64,000 nt of DNA from Streptomyces roseoverticillatus (GCF_000719265.1 NZ_JOFL01000012.1:1-64000), one strand, 5' to 3'. Shown: positions 42,348 to 50,405, counted from the first letter of the stretch. Program-made: numbers and translations. Notes: generated from the letters alone by a model not told the origin.

Positions 42348-43121
42348 TTACGAAGCGGGCAGGCGGTCGAACAGCAGGCGCGTCGCGCCGGTCTCCGGGT
42401 GCGGCACGCGGTGCGCCCGCACGCCGAACACGCCGGCGAGCAGCTCGGCGGTCAGCACCTCGTCCGGCGGCCCGGACGCGACGATGCGCCCGCCGCGGAT
42501 GACGTACAGCTCGTCGCAGTGCGTGGCGGCCAGGTCGATGTCGTGCAGGGCGGCCAGGACCGTCAGGCCCGCGCCGCGCACCAGCGCCAGCACCTCCAGC
42601 TGCTGGGCGATGTCCAGGTGGTTGGTGGGCTCGTCCAGGACCAGCACCCGGGGCTCCTGGGCCAGCGCGCGGGCGATCAGCACGCGCTGTTTCTCGCCGC
42701 CGGACAGCGTGGGGAAGGCGCGCCCGGCCAGGTGGGCCGCGCCGACGCGCTCCAGTGCCGCCGCGCACACCTCGGTGTCGCGGGCCGTGACCCGGGTGCC
42801 GGAGCGCTGGTGCGGCAGCCGGCCCATGGCGACGACCTCGCCCGCCGTGAAGTCGAACTCGCTCGCCGACTCCTGCGGCAGGGCCGCCAGCCTGCGCGCG
42901 CCCTCCCGGGCGCCCAGGGCGTGGAGGTCGTCGCCGTCCAGGCGGACGGTGCCGGCGGCGGGCCGCAGCGCCCGGTACACGCAGCGCAGCAGGGTGGACT
43001 TGCCGCTGCCGTTGGGGCCGATGAGGCCCACGAACCGGCCGCTGCCGGCGCGCAGGGTGATGTCCGAGACCAGGCGGGCGCCCGCGATCTCGACCGACAG
43101 GTCCTCGATGTCCACCTGCAT
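42348..43121 (-). CDS. FecE-type ABC transporter ATPase
   Basis: The 257-residue ATPase has Walker A GPNGSGKST, Q-loop ALPQESASE, signature LSGGEKQR and Walker B VLVLDEPTNHLD, like FecE/BtuD importers. ATG 43121 has GGAGG six bases upstream. The ribosome-binding site and start lie at the end of a repeat-built 20-codon frame that overlaps it by TGATG. Confidence 0.93.
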   Translation of the reverse strand: MQVDIEDLSVEIAGARLVSDITLRAGSGRFVGLIGPNGSGKSTLLRCVYRALRPAAGTVRLDGDDLHALGAREGARRLAALPQESASEFDFTAGEVVAMGRLPHQRSGTRVTARDTEVCAAALERVGAAHLAGRAFPTLSGGEKQRVLIARALAQEPRVLVLDEPTNHLDIAQQLEVLALVRGAGLTVLAALHDIDLAATHCDELYVIRGGRIVASGPPDEVLTAELLAGVFGVRAHRVPHPETGATRLLFDRLPAS

Positions 43122-43183
43122 CAGGCGCCTCCGAAGGAGTAGATGTCCATCTGCATCAGGCACATCAGGTGCATCAGATACAT
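43121..43183 (-). CDS. 20-codon coupling mini-ORF between permease and ATPase genes
   Basis: The frame MYLMHLMCLMQMDIYSFGGA begins with an ATG that overlaps the permease stop (TGATG) and ends with a TGA that overlaps the ATPase start (TGATG). Its first half is built of 9-bp units containing CTGATG. Its second half copies both the ATPase start (CAG-TG-GACATC) and the permease end (the YSFGGA codons), so it looks like a small tandem duplication. It may serve only to couple translation. Whether the peptide has a role is unknown. Confidence 0.55.
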   Translation of the reverse strand: MYLMHLMCLMQMDIYSFGGA

Positions 43184-44298
43184 CAGGCGCCCCCGAAGCT
43201 GTAGCGGCGGCGCCGCATCAGCAGCACGAAGCAGGGCACGCCGATGAGGGCGGTCAGGACGCCGACGGGCAGCTCCACGGGCGCGAGCAGCAGCCGGGAG
43301 GCGATGTCGACCCACACCAGCAGCACGGCGCCCAGCAGCGGGGCGACGGCCAGCACGCGCCGGTGGTCGGCGCCGACGAGCATCCGGGTGACGTGCGGGA
43401 CCATCAGGCCGACGAAGCCGATCGCGCCGCTGACGGCGACGACGGCGCCCGTCACGGCCGCCGCCAGGACGAACAGCCCGCGGCGCATCCGGTCCGGGTC
43501 CACGCCCAGCGCGGCGGCCGTCTCGTCGCCCATGGCGAGCGCGTTGAGGCTGCGCGCCGACCACAGCAGCGCGCCGATCCCGGCCAGCACGACCGCGGCG
43601 GCGACCGGCAGGGACGCCCAGGTGGCGCCGCCCAGGCTGCCGAGCAGCCACATCATGGCCGAGCGGGCGGCCTCCCCGCGCTCCGCGGTGAAGATCATCA
43701 GGGTGGTGACGGCGGAGAACCCGTAGTACATCGCCGAGCCGGTGAGGACCAGCCGCAGCGGCGTCAGGCCCTGCGGGGTGCGGGCCGCCAGATAGACCAG
43801 CACCATCGCGGCGAGCGCCGAGACGAACGCCGCCCCGGACAGCGCCCAGACCCCCAGCGAGGCCAGCGCGCCGAACAGCAGGACGGCGTTCGCGCCGATC
43901 GCGGCGCCCGAGGAGATGCCCAGCACGAACGGGTCGGCGAGGGCGTTGCGGACCATGGCCTGCACGGCCACGCCGACGGCCGAGAGCCCCGCGCCGACGA
44001 CGGCGGCCAGCAGGGCGCGCGGGAAGCGCAGCTCCCAGACGATGGTGTACGCGGAGACCTCGCCGGGCGAGATCGTCCCGCCGGTGAGCCCCGCCCGCAG
44101 GTAGCGCAGCGTCTCGGCCCACGTGACGCCCGCGGCGCCGAGCCCGGTGCCGCACAGGACGGAGACCAGGAGCGCGGCCGTCAGGACGGCCAGCAGGGGC
44201 GCCAGCGGCAGCCGCCGGGGCGGCGCGCCGGGGCCCGGCGGCGCCCCGGGCGCGGAGCCGGGACCCTCCGGGCGGAGGACCGGGAGATCTGTCGACAC
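43183..44298 (-). CDS. FecCD-type ABC transporter permease
   Basis: The 371-residue permease has about ten membrane helices and the FecCD features RFPRALLAAVVGAGLSAVGV, NALADPFVLGISSGA, and GLMVPHVTRMLVG with its coupling loop. A single permease gene implies a homodimer. The GTG start has GAAGG nine bases upstream. It is the first gene of the permease, mini-ORF, ATPase, binding-protein, nur operon. I see no riboswitch in the 240 bases upstream. Confidence 0.93.
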   Translation of the reverse strand: MSTDLPVLRPEGPGSAPGAPPGPGAPPRRLPLAPLLAVLTAALLVSVLCGTGLGAAGVTWAETLRYLRAGLTGGTISPGEVSAYTIVWELRFPRALLAAVVGAGLSAVGVAVQAMVRNALADPFVLGISSGAAIGANAVLLFGALASLGVWALSGAAFVSALAAMVLVYLAARTPQGLTPLRLVLTGSAMYYGFSAVTTLMIFTAERGEAARSAMMWLLGSLGGATWASLPVAAAVVLAGIGALLWSARSLNALAMGDETAAALGVDPDRMRRGLFVLAAAVTGAVVAVSGAIGFVGLMVPHVTRMLVGADHRRVLAVAPLLGAVLLVWVDIASRLLLAPVELPVGVLTALIGVPCFVLLMRRRRYSFGGA

Positions 44299-44442
44299 GG
44301 GCTGCGCCTTCGCCTCGGGCCGCGTCCGTACGTACGGAGGAGCGGCCCGGGGAGGGTGCGGTCGTGCGCCCGGGGAGTCCCCTCGCAGTCCACGGCGAGT
44401 TGTACGGGGATCATGCGCGCCGTGGGCGATCGGGCTTACGGA

Positions 44443-44462
44443 AAAGGCCCCGGAGGGCCTTT
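44443..44462 (-). terminator. Terminator downstream of the nitrobindin gene
   Basis: AAAGGCCC-N4-GGGCCTTT forms an 8-bp stem with a T run on the minus-strand side. It lies about 77 bases after the stop of the leftward nitrobindin gene. Confidence 0.75.
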
Positions 44463-44538
44463 CCGCCTACCGTTGCGGGTCAGCGCCGGAATTCGACCGG
44501 ACTTTCCCCACGGGGCGCGGTGCTGCTGGACGGGCGGC

Positions 44539-45135
44539 TCAGCCGGTGTAGGGCGTGCCGTCCGGGTTGTAGAAGGCGACGCCGTCGGGAGCGTCCTCGG
44601 GCAGGCTCGCGGCCCACTCCTGGAGGCTCTTCTGGTCGGCGATCTTCTTCAGGTGCGCCGACATGTAGGGGCGCAGCGGCACCTCGGGGGTGGCCTTCTC
44701 GCCGACCCACATCAGGTCGCCCTTGACGTAGCCGTACAGGCGCTTGCCGCCGCTGTACGGGCCGGAGGCCTCGGTGCGCGCGACCGCGTCCGTGGCCAGG
44801 TCGATCTGCGGCTTCTGGTCGGCCAGCTCGCCGTACCAGACCTCCGCGACGCCCGCGTCGCGGATCATGACGACCTCGACCTTGCGGTCCTTGTCGATCC
44901 GCCAGTAGCCGCTCTCGCTCTCCAGCGGGCGCACCATCTTGCCCTCGCCGTCGAGCACCCAGCTGTGCGACGTGTACTCCAGGAAGTCACGGCCGTCGTG
45001 GCTGAAGACGACCTCCTGCCCGAAGTTGCACTTCTCGGCACCCGGGAAGTCGGCGACGCCCGCACCCTCCCACTTGCCGAGGAGGAAGACGAGGGGCACG
45101 AGGTCCGGGTGGAGGTCGGACGGAATCTCGATCAT
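44539..45135 (-). CDS. Nitrobindin-like heme-binding protein (FABP/THAP4 family)
   Basis: The 198-residue beta-barrel protein has the family signature LLGKWEGAGVADFPG near the N-terminus and a His in SAHLKKI near the C-terminus that fits the heme ligand. Nitrobindins bind ferric heme and isomerise peroxynitrite. ATG 45135 begins MIEIPSDLHPD. It stands alone, followed by a terminator. Confidence 0.88.
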   Translation of the reverse strand: MIEIPSDLHPDLVPLVFLLGKWEGAGVADFPGAEKCNFGQEVVFSHDGRDFLEYTSHSWVLDGEGKMVRPLESESGYWRIDKDRKVEVVMIRDAGVAEVWYGELADQKPQIDLATDAVARTEASGPYSGGKRLYGYVKGDLMWVGEKATPEVPLRPYMSAHLKKIADQKSLQEWAASLPEDAPDGVAFYNPDGTPYTG

Positions 45136-45175
45136 GGGCTCAGACGATCTGTGCGAGGACGGGTAACTGGTCGGG

Positions 45176-45277
45176 TCAGCGCTGGCCCTGGTACAGCTTC
45201 TTCCAGGTCAGACCGGCGAACGCGAGAACGCCGACGGCGACCAGCACGAGCAGGGTGGTGAAGACTGCCTCAAGCAC
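45176..45277 (-). CDS. Small single-pass membrane protein
   Basis: The 33-residue frame starts with GTG and has GAGGAG seven bases upstream. It encodes one membrane helix (LEAVFTTLLVLVAVGVLAFA) and a basic tail (WKKLYQGQR). A longer open frame reaches 45430 but its extra part is not protein-like. The function is unknown. It lies 40 bases upstream of the nitrobindin gene on the same strand. Confidence 0.72.
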   Translation of the reverse strand: MLEAVFTTLLVLVAVGVLAFAGLTWKKLYQGQR

Positions 45278-45407
45278 GAGCGCGCTCCTCGTCGGGAGTG
45301 AGGGTGTGTACGGACCGCTGCCGAGTCTAGTCGGCCCGGATTCCGGCGGCGCTGTGAGGTGGATCGTGGCCGCCCGCCCTTGCGCCCGCGGGGCTAGAGT
45401 GCCTGGC

Positions 45408-45773
45408 ATGGCCAAGAAGCTGGTGATCAAGGTGACGGCGGGCGCGGACGCCCCCGAGCGGTGCTCTCAGGCGTTCACGGTGGCGGCCGTCGCCGTCGCG
45501 AGCGGGGTCGAGGTGTCGCTGTGGCTGACCGGCGAGTCGTCGTGGTTCGCGCTGCCGGGGCGGGCGGCGGAGTTCGAGCTGCCGCACGCGGCGCCCCTGC
45601 CGGACCTCATCGAGGGCATCAAGGCCGGCGGCGGGACGATCACGGTGTGCACGCAGTGCGCGGCGCGGCGCGACATCGAGGAGAAGGACCTGATCGAGGG
45701 CGCGCGGATCGCCGGCGCGCAGGTCTTCGTCCAGGAGGCGATGGCGGACGGCGTGCAGGCGCTCGTCTACTGA
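45408..45773 (+). CDS. DsrE-family protein
   Basis: The 121-residue protein is a single DsrE/DsrF-like domain (MAKKLVIKVTAGADAPERCS, then ELPHAAPLPDLIEGI, TVCTQCAARRDI). Cys residues in CTQC could take part in sulfur transfer. ATG 45408 lacks a ribosome-binding site, and a TAGAGT box lies about 8 bases upstream, so the transcript may be leaderless. It lies near the sseA sulfur operon. Confidence 0.88.
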   Translation: MAKKLVIKVTAGADAPERCSQAFTVAAVAVASGVEVSLWLTGESSWFALPGRAAEFELPHAAPLPDLIEGIKAGGGTITVCTQCAARRDIEEKDLIEGARIAGAQVFVQEAMADGVQALVY

Positions 45774-45789
45774 TCACGGGCGGCAGCGG

Positions 45790-46047
45790 TCAGTACCGCT
45801 TCTTGCCGTCGAGCTCGTCCCACCACTCGTCCGACTTCGGGTCGCCGGAGGGGTCGTCCCACCAGCGGTCGTCGGGCCCCCGGCGGTTGGCGACGATGGC
45901 GGCGACGGGCGGGATGACCATGGCGAAGAGGCACATGCCCACCGCTGCGGGCACGGACCACAGGCGCACCACGGCCCACGCCAGGACGAACAGTCCGATG
46001 CAGACGCCCATCATGGCGAAGTACAGATGACGCCGCCGTGCGTACAC
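45790..46047 (-). CDS. DUF3099 membrane protein
   Basis: The 85-residue protein has two membrane helices (about residues 8-28 and 33-53) and an acidic, Trp-rich tail (RWWDDPSGDPKSDEWWDELD), matching DUF3099. GTG 46047 begins the conserved MYARRRHLYFAMMG; GTG 46083 is an alternative with a longer tail. Function is unknown. Confidence 0.82.
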   Translation of the reverse strand: MYARRRHLYFAMMGVCIGLFVLAWAVVRLWSVPAAVGMCLFAMVIPPVAAIVANRRGPDDRWWDDPSGDPKSDEWWDELDGKKRY

Positions 46048-46148
46048 AGCTCCACGGTACGGCGGCGGCACGGAGGGCCGCACCCCCCAAGGCGTCCAAC
46101 CCGGGATGCGGCCCTCCGGCCGTCGGCGGCGTCCTGGGACGCATGTCT

Positions 46149-46186
46149 TCAGACGGCGATGGCGACCTCAGACGGCGATGGCGACC
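46149..46186. repeat. 19-bp tandem duplication covering the DUF1416 stop codon
   Basis: The 19-mer TCAGACGGCGATGGCGACC occurs twice head to tail (46149-46167 and 46168-46186). On the minus strand the second copy is the native end of the DUF1416 gene, and the first repeats the last codons and stop. Confidence 0.9.
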
Positions 46187-46455
46187 TCGGCCAGGCCGCC
46201 CTGCTGTGCCACGACCTTGCGGTCGGCGGTCGCGCCGGGCACCAGCGCGCGCACCGTCCACGTACCCTCCGCCGCGTAGAAGCGGAACTGCCCGGTCGCG
46301 GACGTGGGCACCTCGGCGGTGAACTCGCCGTTCGAGTCCAGCAGGCGCACGTAGCCGGTGACGGGCTCGCCGTCGCGGGTCACCGAACCCTGGATCGTGG
46401 TCTCACCGGGCTTGACGGCCCCGGCGTCGGGGCCGCCGGCCTTTGCTCCACACAT
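46168..46455 (-). CDS. DUF1416 protein linked to sulfurtransferase
   Basis: The 95-residue protein MCGAKAGGPDAGAVKPGETT is a DUF1416 member with a predicted transthyretin-like beta-sandwich (VTGYVRLLDSNGEFTAEVPT). Its conserved N-terminal Cys2 could accept sulfur from the neighbouring enzyme, which is inference. It lies 39 bases after sseA in one operon. The 3' end is duplicated just past the stop. Confidence 0.88.
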   Translation of the reverse strand: MCGAKAGGPDAGAVKPGETTIQGSVTRDGEPVTGYVRLLDSNGEFTAEVPTSATGQFRFYAAEGTWTVRALVPGATADRKVVAQQGGLAEVAIAV

Positions 46456-46494
46456 AAGCGTTTCCTTCTCTTGCCTGTTGCAGGGGGAGGCGGG

Positions 46495-47337
46495 TCAGTT
46501 CGCGCCGAGCTGGATCGGCACGCCGACGAGGGAGCCGTACTCGGTCCAGGAGCCGTCGTAGTTCCGCACGTTCTGCTGGCCGAGCAGCTCGTGCAGGACG
46601 AACCACGTGTGCGCGGAGCGCTCGCCGATCCGGCAGTAGGCGATGGTGTCCTTCGACAGGTCCACGCCCGCGCCCTCGTAGAGCGCCTTCAGGTCCTCGT
46701 CGGACTTGAAGGTGCCGTCGTCGTTGGCCGACTTCGACCAGGGGATGTTGCGCGCGGTCGGCACGTGGCCGGGGCGCTGCGACTGCTCCTGGGGGAGGTG
46801 CGCCGGGGCGAGCAGCTTGCCGCTGAACTCGTCGGGGGAGCGGACGTCGACGAGGTTGAGCTCGCCGATCGCGGCCACGACGTCGTCGCGGAAGGCGCGG
46901 ATGGAGGCGTCCTGCGGCTGGGCGCGGTATTCGGCGCGGGGGCGCTGCGGGACCTCGGCGACGAGGTCGCGGGAGTCGAGCTCCCACTTCTTGCGGCCGC
47001 CGTCGAGGAGCTTCACGTCCTGGTGGCCGTAGAGCTTGAAGTACCAGTAGGCGTACGCGGCGAACCAGTTGTTGTTGCCGCCGTAGAGGACGACGGTGTC
47101 GTCGTTCGCGATGCCCTTCGCGGAGAGCAGTTCCTCGAAGCCTGCCTGGTCCACGAAGTCGCGGCGGACGGGGTCCTGGAGGTCCGTCTTCCAGTCGATG
47201 CGGACGGCGGTCTTGATGTGGTTCTTGTCGTACGCGGACGTGTCCTCGTCGACCTCGACGATGACGGTCTTCGGGTCGCCTGCGTCGATGCGGGCCTGTA
47301 CCCAGTCGGCGTCCACCAGGACGTCACTGCGGCTCAT
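46495..47337 (-). CDS. sseA: Thiosulfate / 3-mercaptopyruvate sulfurtransferase
   Basis: The 280-residue protein has two rhodanese domains. The inactive N-terminal domain is followed by a catalytic domain whose active-site loop is CRIGERS. It moves sulfane sulfur from thiosulfate or mercaptopyruvate to cyanide or thiols. ATG 47337 has GGAGGAG upstream; the frame upstream is leader sequence. It is preceded by a Cys-containing leader peptide and attenuator hairpins, so cysteine supply probably controls it. Confidence 0.93.
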   Translation of the reverse strand: MSRSDVLVDADWVQARIDAGDPKTVIVEVDEDTSAYDKNHIKTAVRIDWKTDLQDPVRRDFVDQAGFEELLSAKGIANDDTVVLYGGNNNWFAAYAYWYFKLYGHQDVKLLDGGRKKWELDSRDLVAEVPQRPRAEYRAQPQDASIRAFRDDVVAAIGELNLVDVRSPDEFSGKLLAPAHLPQEQSQRPGHVPTARNIPWSKSANDDGTFKSDEDLKALYEGAGVDLSKDTIAYCRIGERSAHTWFVLHELLGQQNVRNYDGSWTEYGSLVGVPIQLGAN

Positions 47338-47441
47338 GCTGTTCTCCTCCGGGGCAGTTGCGGATTGCGCAAACGCTTGCTGGGCGCGCGGCGAGGGGAG
47401 CGCGCGGCGCTGCGCAGCGGGTGGGGTGGGAGACGAGACGG

Positions 47442-47477
47442 GGGAAGACTTCCCGTAAAAGCGGGGAACGTTTCCCG
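47442..47477 (-). promoter_or_regulatory. Attenuator hairpins after the Cys leader peptide
   Basis: Two GGGAA/TTCCC hairpins follow the leader stop on the minus strand. The first (47464-47476) abuts the leader stop and is followed by CGCTTTT; the second is at 47442-47454. Because the arms are the same sequence, alternative pairing between them is possible, as in an attenuator. Confidence 0.65.
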
Positions 47478-47558
47478 TCAGACATGACGACAGAGCATGG
47501 CGGCGACGCGGCACAGGTCGACTGCCCGCCGCTTCGTGAGGTCCGCCTGTCGCTTCAT
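47478..47558 (-). CDS. Cys-containing leader peptide of the sulfur operon
   Basis: The 26-residue frame begins MKRQADLTKRRAVDLCRVAA and has two Cys codons, the second in MLCRHV. It matches the RRAVDLCRVAAMLCR leader peptides found before actinobacterial sulfur-metabolism genes, where stalled translation at Cys codons controls downstream expression. The ATG is at the predicted transcript start. sseA begins about 140 bases after its stop. Confidence 0.88.
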   Translation of the reverse strand: MKRQADLTKRRAVDLCRVAAMLCRHV

Positions 47559-47565
47559 GGGCACG

Positions 47566-47594
47566 ATGGTAGGGACGCCGGATTGGACTGTCAC
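47566..47594 (-). promoter_or_regulatory. Leaderless promoter of the Cys leader peptide
   Basis: On the minus strand a GTGACA -35 (47589-47594) and a TACCAT -10 (47566-47571) are separated by exactly 17 bases. The -10 ends 7 bases before the leader ATG, which fits a leaderless mRNA. Confidence 0.8.
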
Positions 47595-47764
47595 CGGTGT
47601 GTTGAATAGTGAGACAGAATCTTCCGGATTCTGGGATCCGGGAAGCCTGGAGGGATGCCGGAGGCGGGTCCGCGCTCCGCCCCGGGCGTCCGCGCCGCCA
47701 GGAAGTCTGCCCTCCGGACGACGTGTCTCGCAGCGTGGACCAGGTGGGGCGGAAAGCGGGCCGG

Positions 47765-48478
47765 TCAGCCGGCCAGGTTGACGTTCGAGCCGGTCAGCGT
47801 GATGTCGACACCGTCCTTCGTCGCCACGACCTTGTCCAGCTTGAGGCCCTTCGGCAGGCCGCTGATGCGCCGGTCGAAGTCCGTCTTCTGCCGGATCGCA
47901 CGCTCCACGCCGGGGAAGGCCTTGGCCTCCTCGGGGATCTGGTCCGCCCGCACCCGGACGGTGTCGCCGTTCACGATCGTGACCGTGGAGACGACGCTGC
48001 GCTCGATGGGCATCCCCGCGAGCTCCACCTTGCCGGTGACCTTGACCTGGCTCTTGCCGGCGGTGCCCTGGCCGCCGAAGCCGACCTTCACCGTCGGGTC
48101 GTTCGTGGCCTTGCTGAGGTCCTCGTAGGAGAGGTGCGCCGTGCCCGTCGCCTTGGTCGCGACGGCCGAGCTGAAGCTGCTGTCGATCTTGACGTCCTGC
48201 AGCTTGGCGTCGAAGCCCGACATCCGGATCGACTGCCCGCCGGAGCTCGCGGTCGCGCCGTCCAGCTTGACCTCGACCTCCTCCAGGCGCGAGTCGGCGA
48301 TCTGCGTGAGGAAGGGGAATCCCTTGATGGAGACCTCGGGCGTGCCCGTCAGCCCCTGACTGCTGCGGATCTTCTCGGCCGCCTGGTCCTCGGCGAAGTA
48401 CACCGCCAGGCGGTCGGCGCCCACGAAGAGGGCCCCCAATATCACCGCGATGATCAGGATGATGCGTATCGCGCGCAT
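47765..48478 (-). CDS. LmeA-like phospholipid-binding protein (DUF2993)
   Basis: The 237-residue protein has an N-terminal membrane anchor or signal (IRIILIIAVILGALFVGADRL) and a DUF2993 domain (AAEKIRSSQGLTGTPEVSIKG, FPFLTQI). The mycobacterial homologue LmeA binds phospholipid and supports mannan elongation in the envelope. ATG 48478 has a GGAG element upstream. Confidence 0.88.
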   Translation of the reverse strand: MRAIRIILIIAVILGALFVGADRLAVYFAEDQAAEKIRSSQGLTGTPEVSIKGFPFLTQIADSRLEEVEVKLDGATASSGGQSIRMSGFDAKLQDVKIDSSFSSAVATKATGTAHLSYEDLSKATNDPTVKVGFGGQGTAGKSQVKVTGKVELAGMPIERSVVSTVTIVNGDTVRVRADQIPEEAKAFPGVERAIRQKTDFDRRISGLPKGLKLDKVVATKDGVDITLTGSNVNLAG

Positions 48479-48588
48479 GCGGTTTCTCCAGCTCCCCCGG
48501 GTCCCGGTCAGGCCCCTGCACTGACCTTGCAATGCCATGGAGCCTAACCGGACCACTGAGAGGGGAGGGAAGAGCGAGCGGCGGCGGC

Positions 48589-49965
48589 TCAGCCCAGGAC
48601 GCGGCCCAGGACGTAGACCGCGGGGGCCGCGGCCGCCAGAGGCAGGGCCACGCCCGCCGTCATGTGCACGAACCGCGACGGGTAGTCGTAGCTCGCGACG
48701 CGCAGGCCGATCAGCGCGCAGGCGCCCGCGGCGAGGCCCAACAGGGCGCCGGCGGTGCCCAGGTCCGTCAGGCCGCCGGTGGCGATGCCCGAACCCGCGG
48801 CCGCGAGCAGCGCCACGACGGGCGCGGCCAGGGACGGCAGCGGCAGGGCCCGCGCCAGGGCGGTCACGGCCACGGCGCTCGCGCCGACCACGACGGCGTC
48901 GGAGGACGCGGCCAGGTGCCCGGCCGCGAGGACCGCGAGGGCGGAGGAGGCGGCGGCCGCCGTCAGGCCGTACAGCCGCTCGTCCGGCGAGGCGTGGCTG
49001 CGCAGCTGCAGGACGATGACCAGCAGGATCCACACGCCGAGGGTGCCGATGACGACGGTCGGCGCCTGCGAGCGGTCCGTGGCCAGCATGCCGATGTCGG
49101 CGGCCACGCCGCCGAGGAAGGCGAGCGCGATGCCCTGCCGGGCGGGCCACATGCCGTTGAGCCGGAACCAGCCCGCGGCCGTCACCGCCTGCAGCAGCAC
49201 CAGCGGCACCGCCAGCGCGAACTGGCCGAGCGGCGCCGTGAGCGCGAGCAGCGCGGCGAGCGCCGTCGTCACCAGGGCGGGCTTGAGGCCCGGCGAGAGG
49301 ATCTGCGCCCGGCCCTCGGCCTTCGCCTTCTCGGCGGCCGTCATGGGCCGCTCGCTGCCGCCGCCGCCGTGGCCGTCGCCGTTGCCGGGCTCGGCGAGGG
49401 GCGCGGGCTCGTGCACCGGCGCGGGCACGACCGAGGCCGCCGCGCGCGGCACGACGCCGGACGCGGCCGGGCGCTCCTCGGGCAGCGGGCTGCCGGCGGC
49501 GGACCAGGACGTGCCGTGGGAGCGGTCCTCCGCCTGCGGGACGGGCGGCTGCTGCCACGTGCCCGTGTCCCACGTCGGCGTCTGCCAGGTCTGCGTGACC
49601 GGCTCGTCGTGCGCGGAGAAGCCCTGCCCGCCGTTGGTCGTCGGCCACTGGTACTGCTGCTGCTGGTGCTGCTGTGCCTGCGGCTGCTGCTGGGCGTACG
49701 GGTCGTAGGCGCCGTACGAGTCGCTGTACGAGCCGTGCGCCTGGGACTGTCCCTGTTGCTGTCCCTGTCCCTGGTGCTGCTGATGTTGCCCGTGTTGCTG
49801 TTGTTGCCCGTGCTGCGCCTGCTGCTGCTGGTGGTCGTACGAGCCGTACGCCCCGTCCTGCTGCCCGTAAGACTGCGCGTCATAGCGCTGCGTCCGGGCG
49901 TCGTAGGCGTCGTACGAGTCGTACGGGTCCTGCGGGTCGTACGTATGGTGCGGCTGATTGCTCAT
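48589..49965 (-). CDS. Membrane protein with Gln/Tyr-rich N-terminal domain
   Basis: The 458-residue protein has a low-complexity N-terminal region (about residues 1-120) rich in Gln, Tyr, Asp and His, with long poly-Gln runs. A Pro/Ala linker follows, then about eight or nine membrane helices from about residue 225. I do not recognise a characterised family. The Gln-rich region is cytoplasmic by position and resembles condensate-prone tails, which is inference. It starts 10 bases after the MoaD-like gene. Confidence 0.82.
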   Translation of the reverse strand: MSNQPHHTYDPQDPYDSYDAYDARTQRYDAQSYGQQDGAYGSYDHQQQQAQHGQQQQHGQHQQHQGQGQQQGQSQAHGSYSDSYGAYDPYAQQQPQAQQHQQQQYQWPTTNGGQGFSAHDEPVTQTWQTPTWDTGTWQQPPVPQAEDRSHGTSWSAAGSPLPEERPAASGVVPRAAASVVPAPVHEPAPLAEPGNGDGHGGGGSERPMTAAEKAKAEGRAQILSPGLKPALVTTALAALLALTAPLGQFALAVPLVLLQAVTAAGWFRLNGMWPARQGIALAFLGGVAADIGMLATDRSQAPTVVIGTLGVWILLVIVLQLRSHASPDERLYGLTAAAASSALAVLAAGHLAASSDAVVVGASAVAVTALARALPLPSLAAPVVALLAAAGSGIATGGLTDLGTAGALLGLAAGACALIGLRVASYDYPSRFVHMTAGVALPLAAAAPAVYVLGRVLG

Positions 49966-49975
49966 GCTGCCGGGG

Positions 49976-50290
49976 TCACCCTCCTGCGAAGGGCGGGAGC
50001 ACCTCTACGGTGCCGCCCTCGGCCAGTTGGACCGTTGCGTGGTCGCGGGTGCCGACCGGGGCGCCGTCCACGAGGAACGAGCAGCGCGTCAGCACCCGGG
50101 CGAAGTCGGGGCGCTCCGCGTGCCGCCGGCGGGCCGCTTCCAGCGCCTGCGCGAGCGTCCGCGCAGCGTACGGCTCCTCCGCCGTGCCGGCGGCGGCCTT
50201 CGCCGCGGCCCAGTACCGGATGGTGCCCACCGGGCCCGGCTGCCCCGGCAGGGCCGGTTTGACCGGGTGTGCCGGTTGTGTCGTCGCCAC
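49976..50290 (-). CDS. MoaD/ThiS-family ubiquitin-like protein
   Basis: The 104-residue protein has a beta-grasp fold and the C-terminal Gly-Gly (VEVLPPFAGG) used for adenylation and thiocarboxylate formation in sulfur transfer. The start of the fold is IRYWAAAKAAAG. GTG 50290 has AAGGGG five bases upstream. Its activating enzyme is not adjacent. Whether it serves molybdopterin or another pathway is not clear. Confidence 0.87.
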   Translation of the reverse strand: MATTQPAHPVKPALPGQPGPVGTIRYWAAAKAAAGTAEEPYAARTLAQALEAARRRHAERPDFARVLTRCSFLVDGAPVGTRDHATVQLAEGGTVEVLPPFAGG

Positions 50291-50405
50291 GGCGACCCCT
50301 TTCCTTCTTCTGCCGCCTCCCATGATGACGGGTGCCGCACGAGCGGAGCGCCGCCCGTGCAAATACGGAGGCCGCACGGCGAGGCGCTCGCTTAGGCTGC
50401 CGAGT

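Noticed and set aside
44299..44538. Cobalamin riboswitch upstream of the FecCD-type permease
   Set aside because: I searched for a B12 box and the conserved core on the minus strand and found neither. The only structure is a terminator for the neighbouring gene.
41569..45261. A plus-strand open frame of 1230 codons across the metal transporter region
   Set aside because: It is antisense to four clear ABC and regulator genes and to nitrobindin, with low-complexity His/Asp/Gly/Arg composition.
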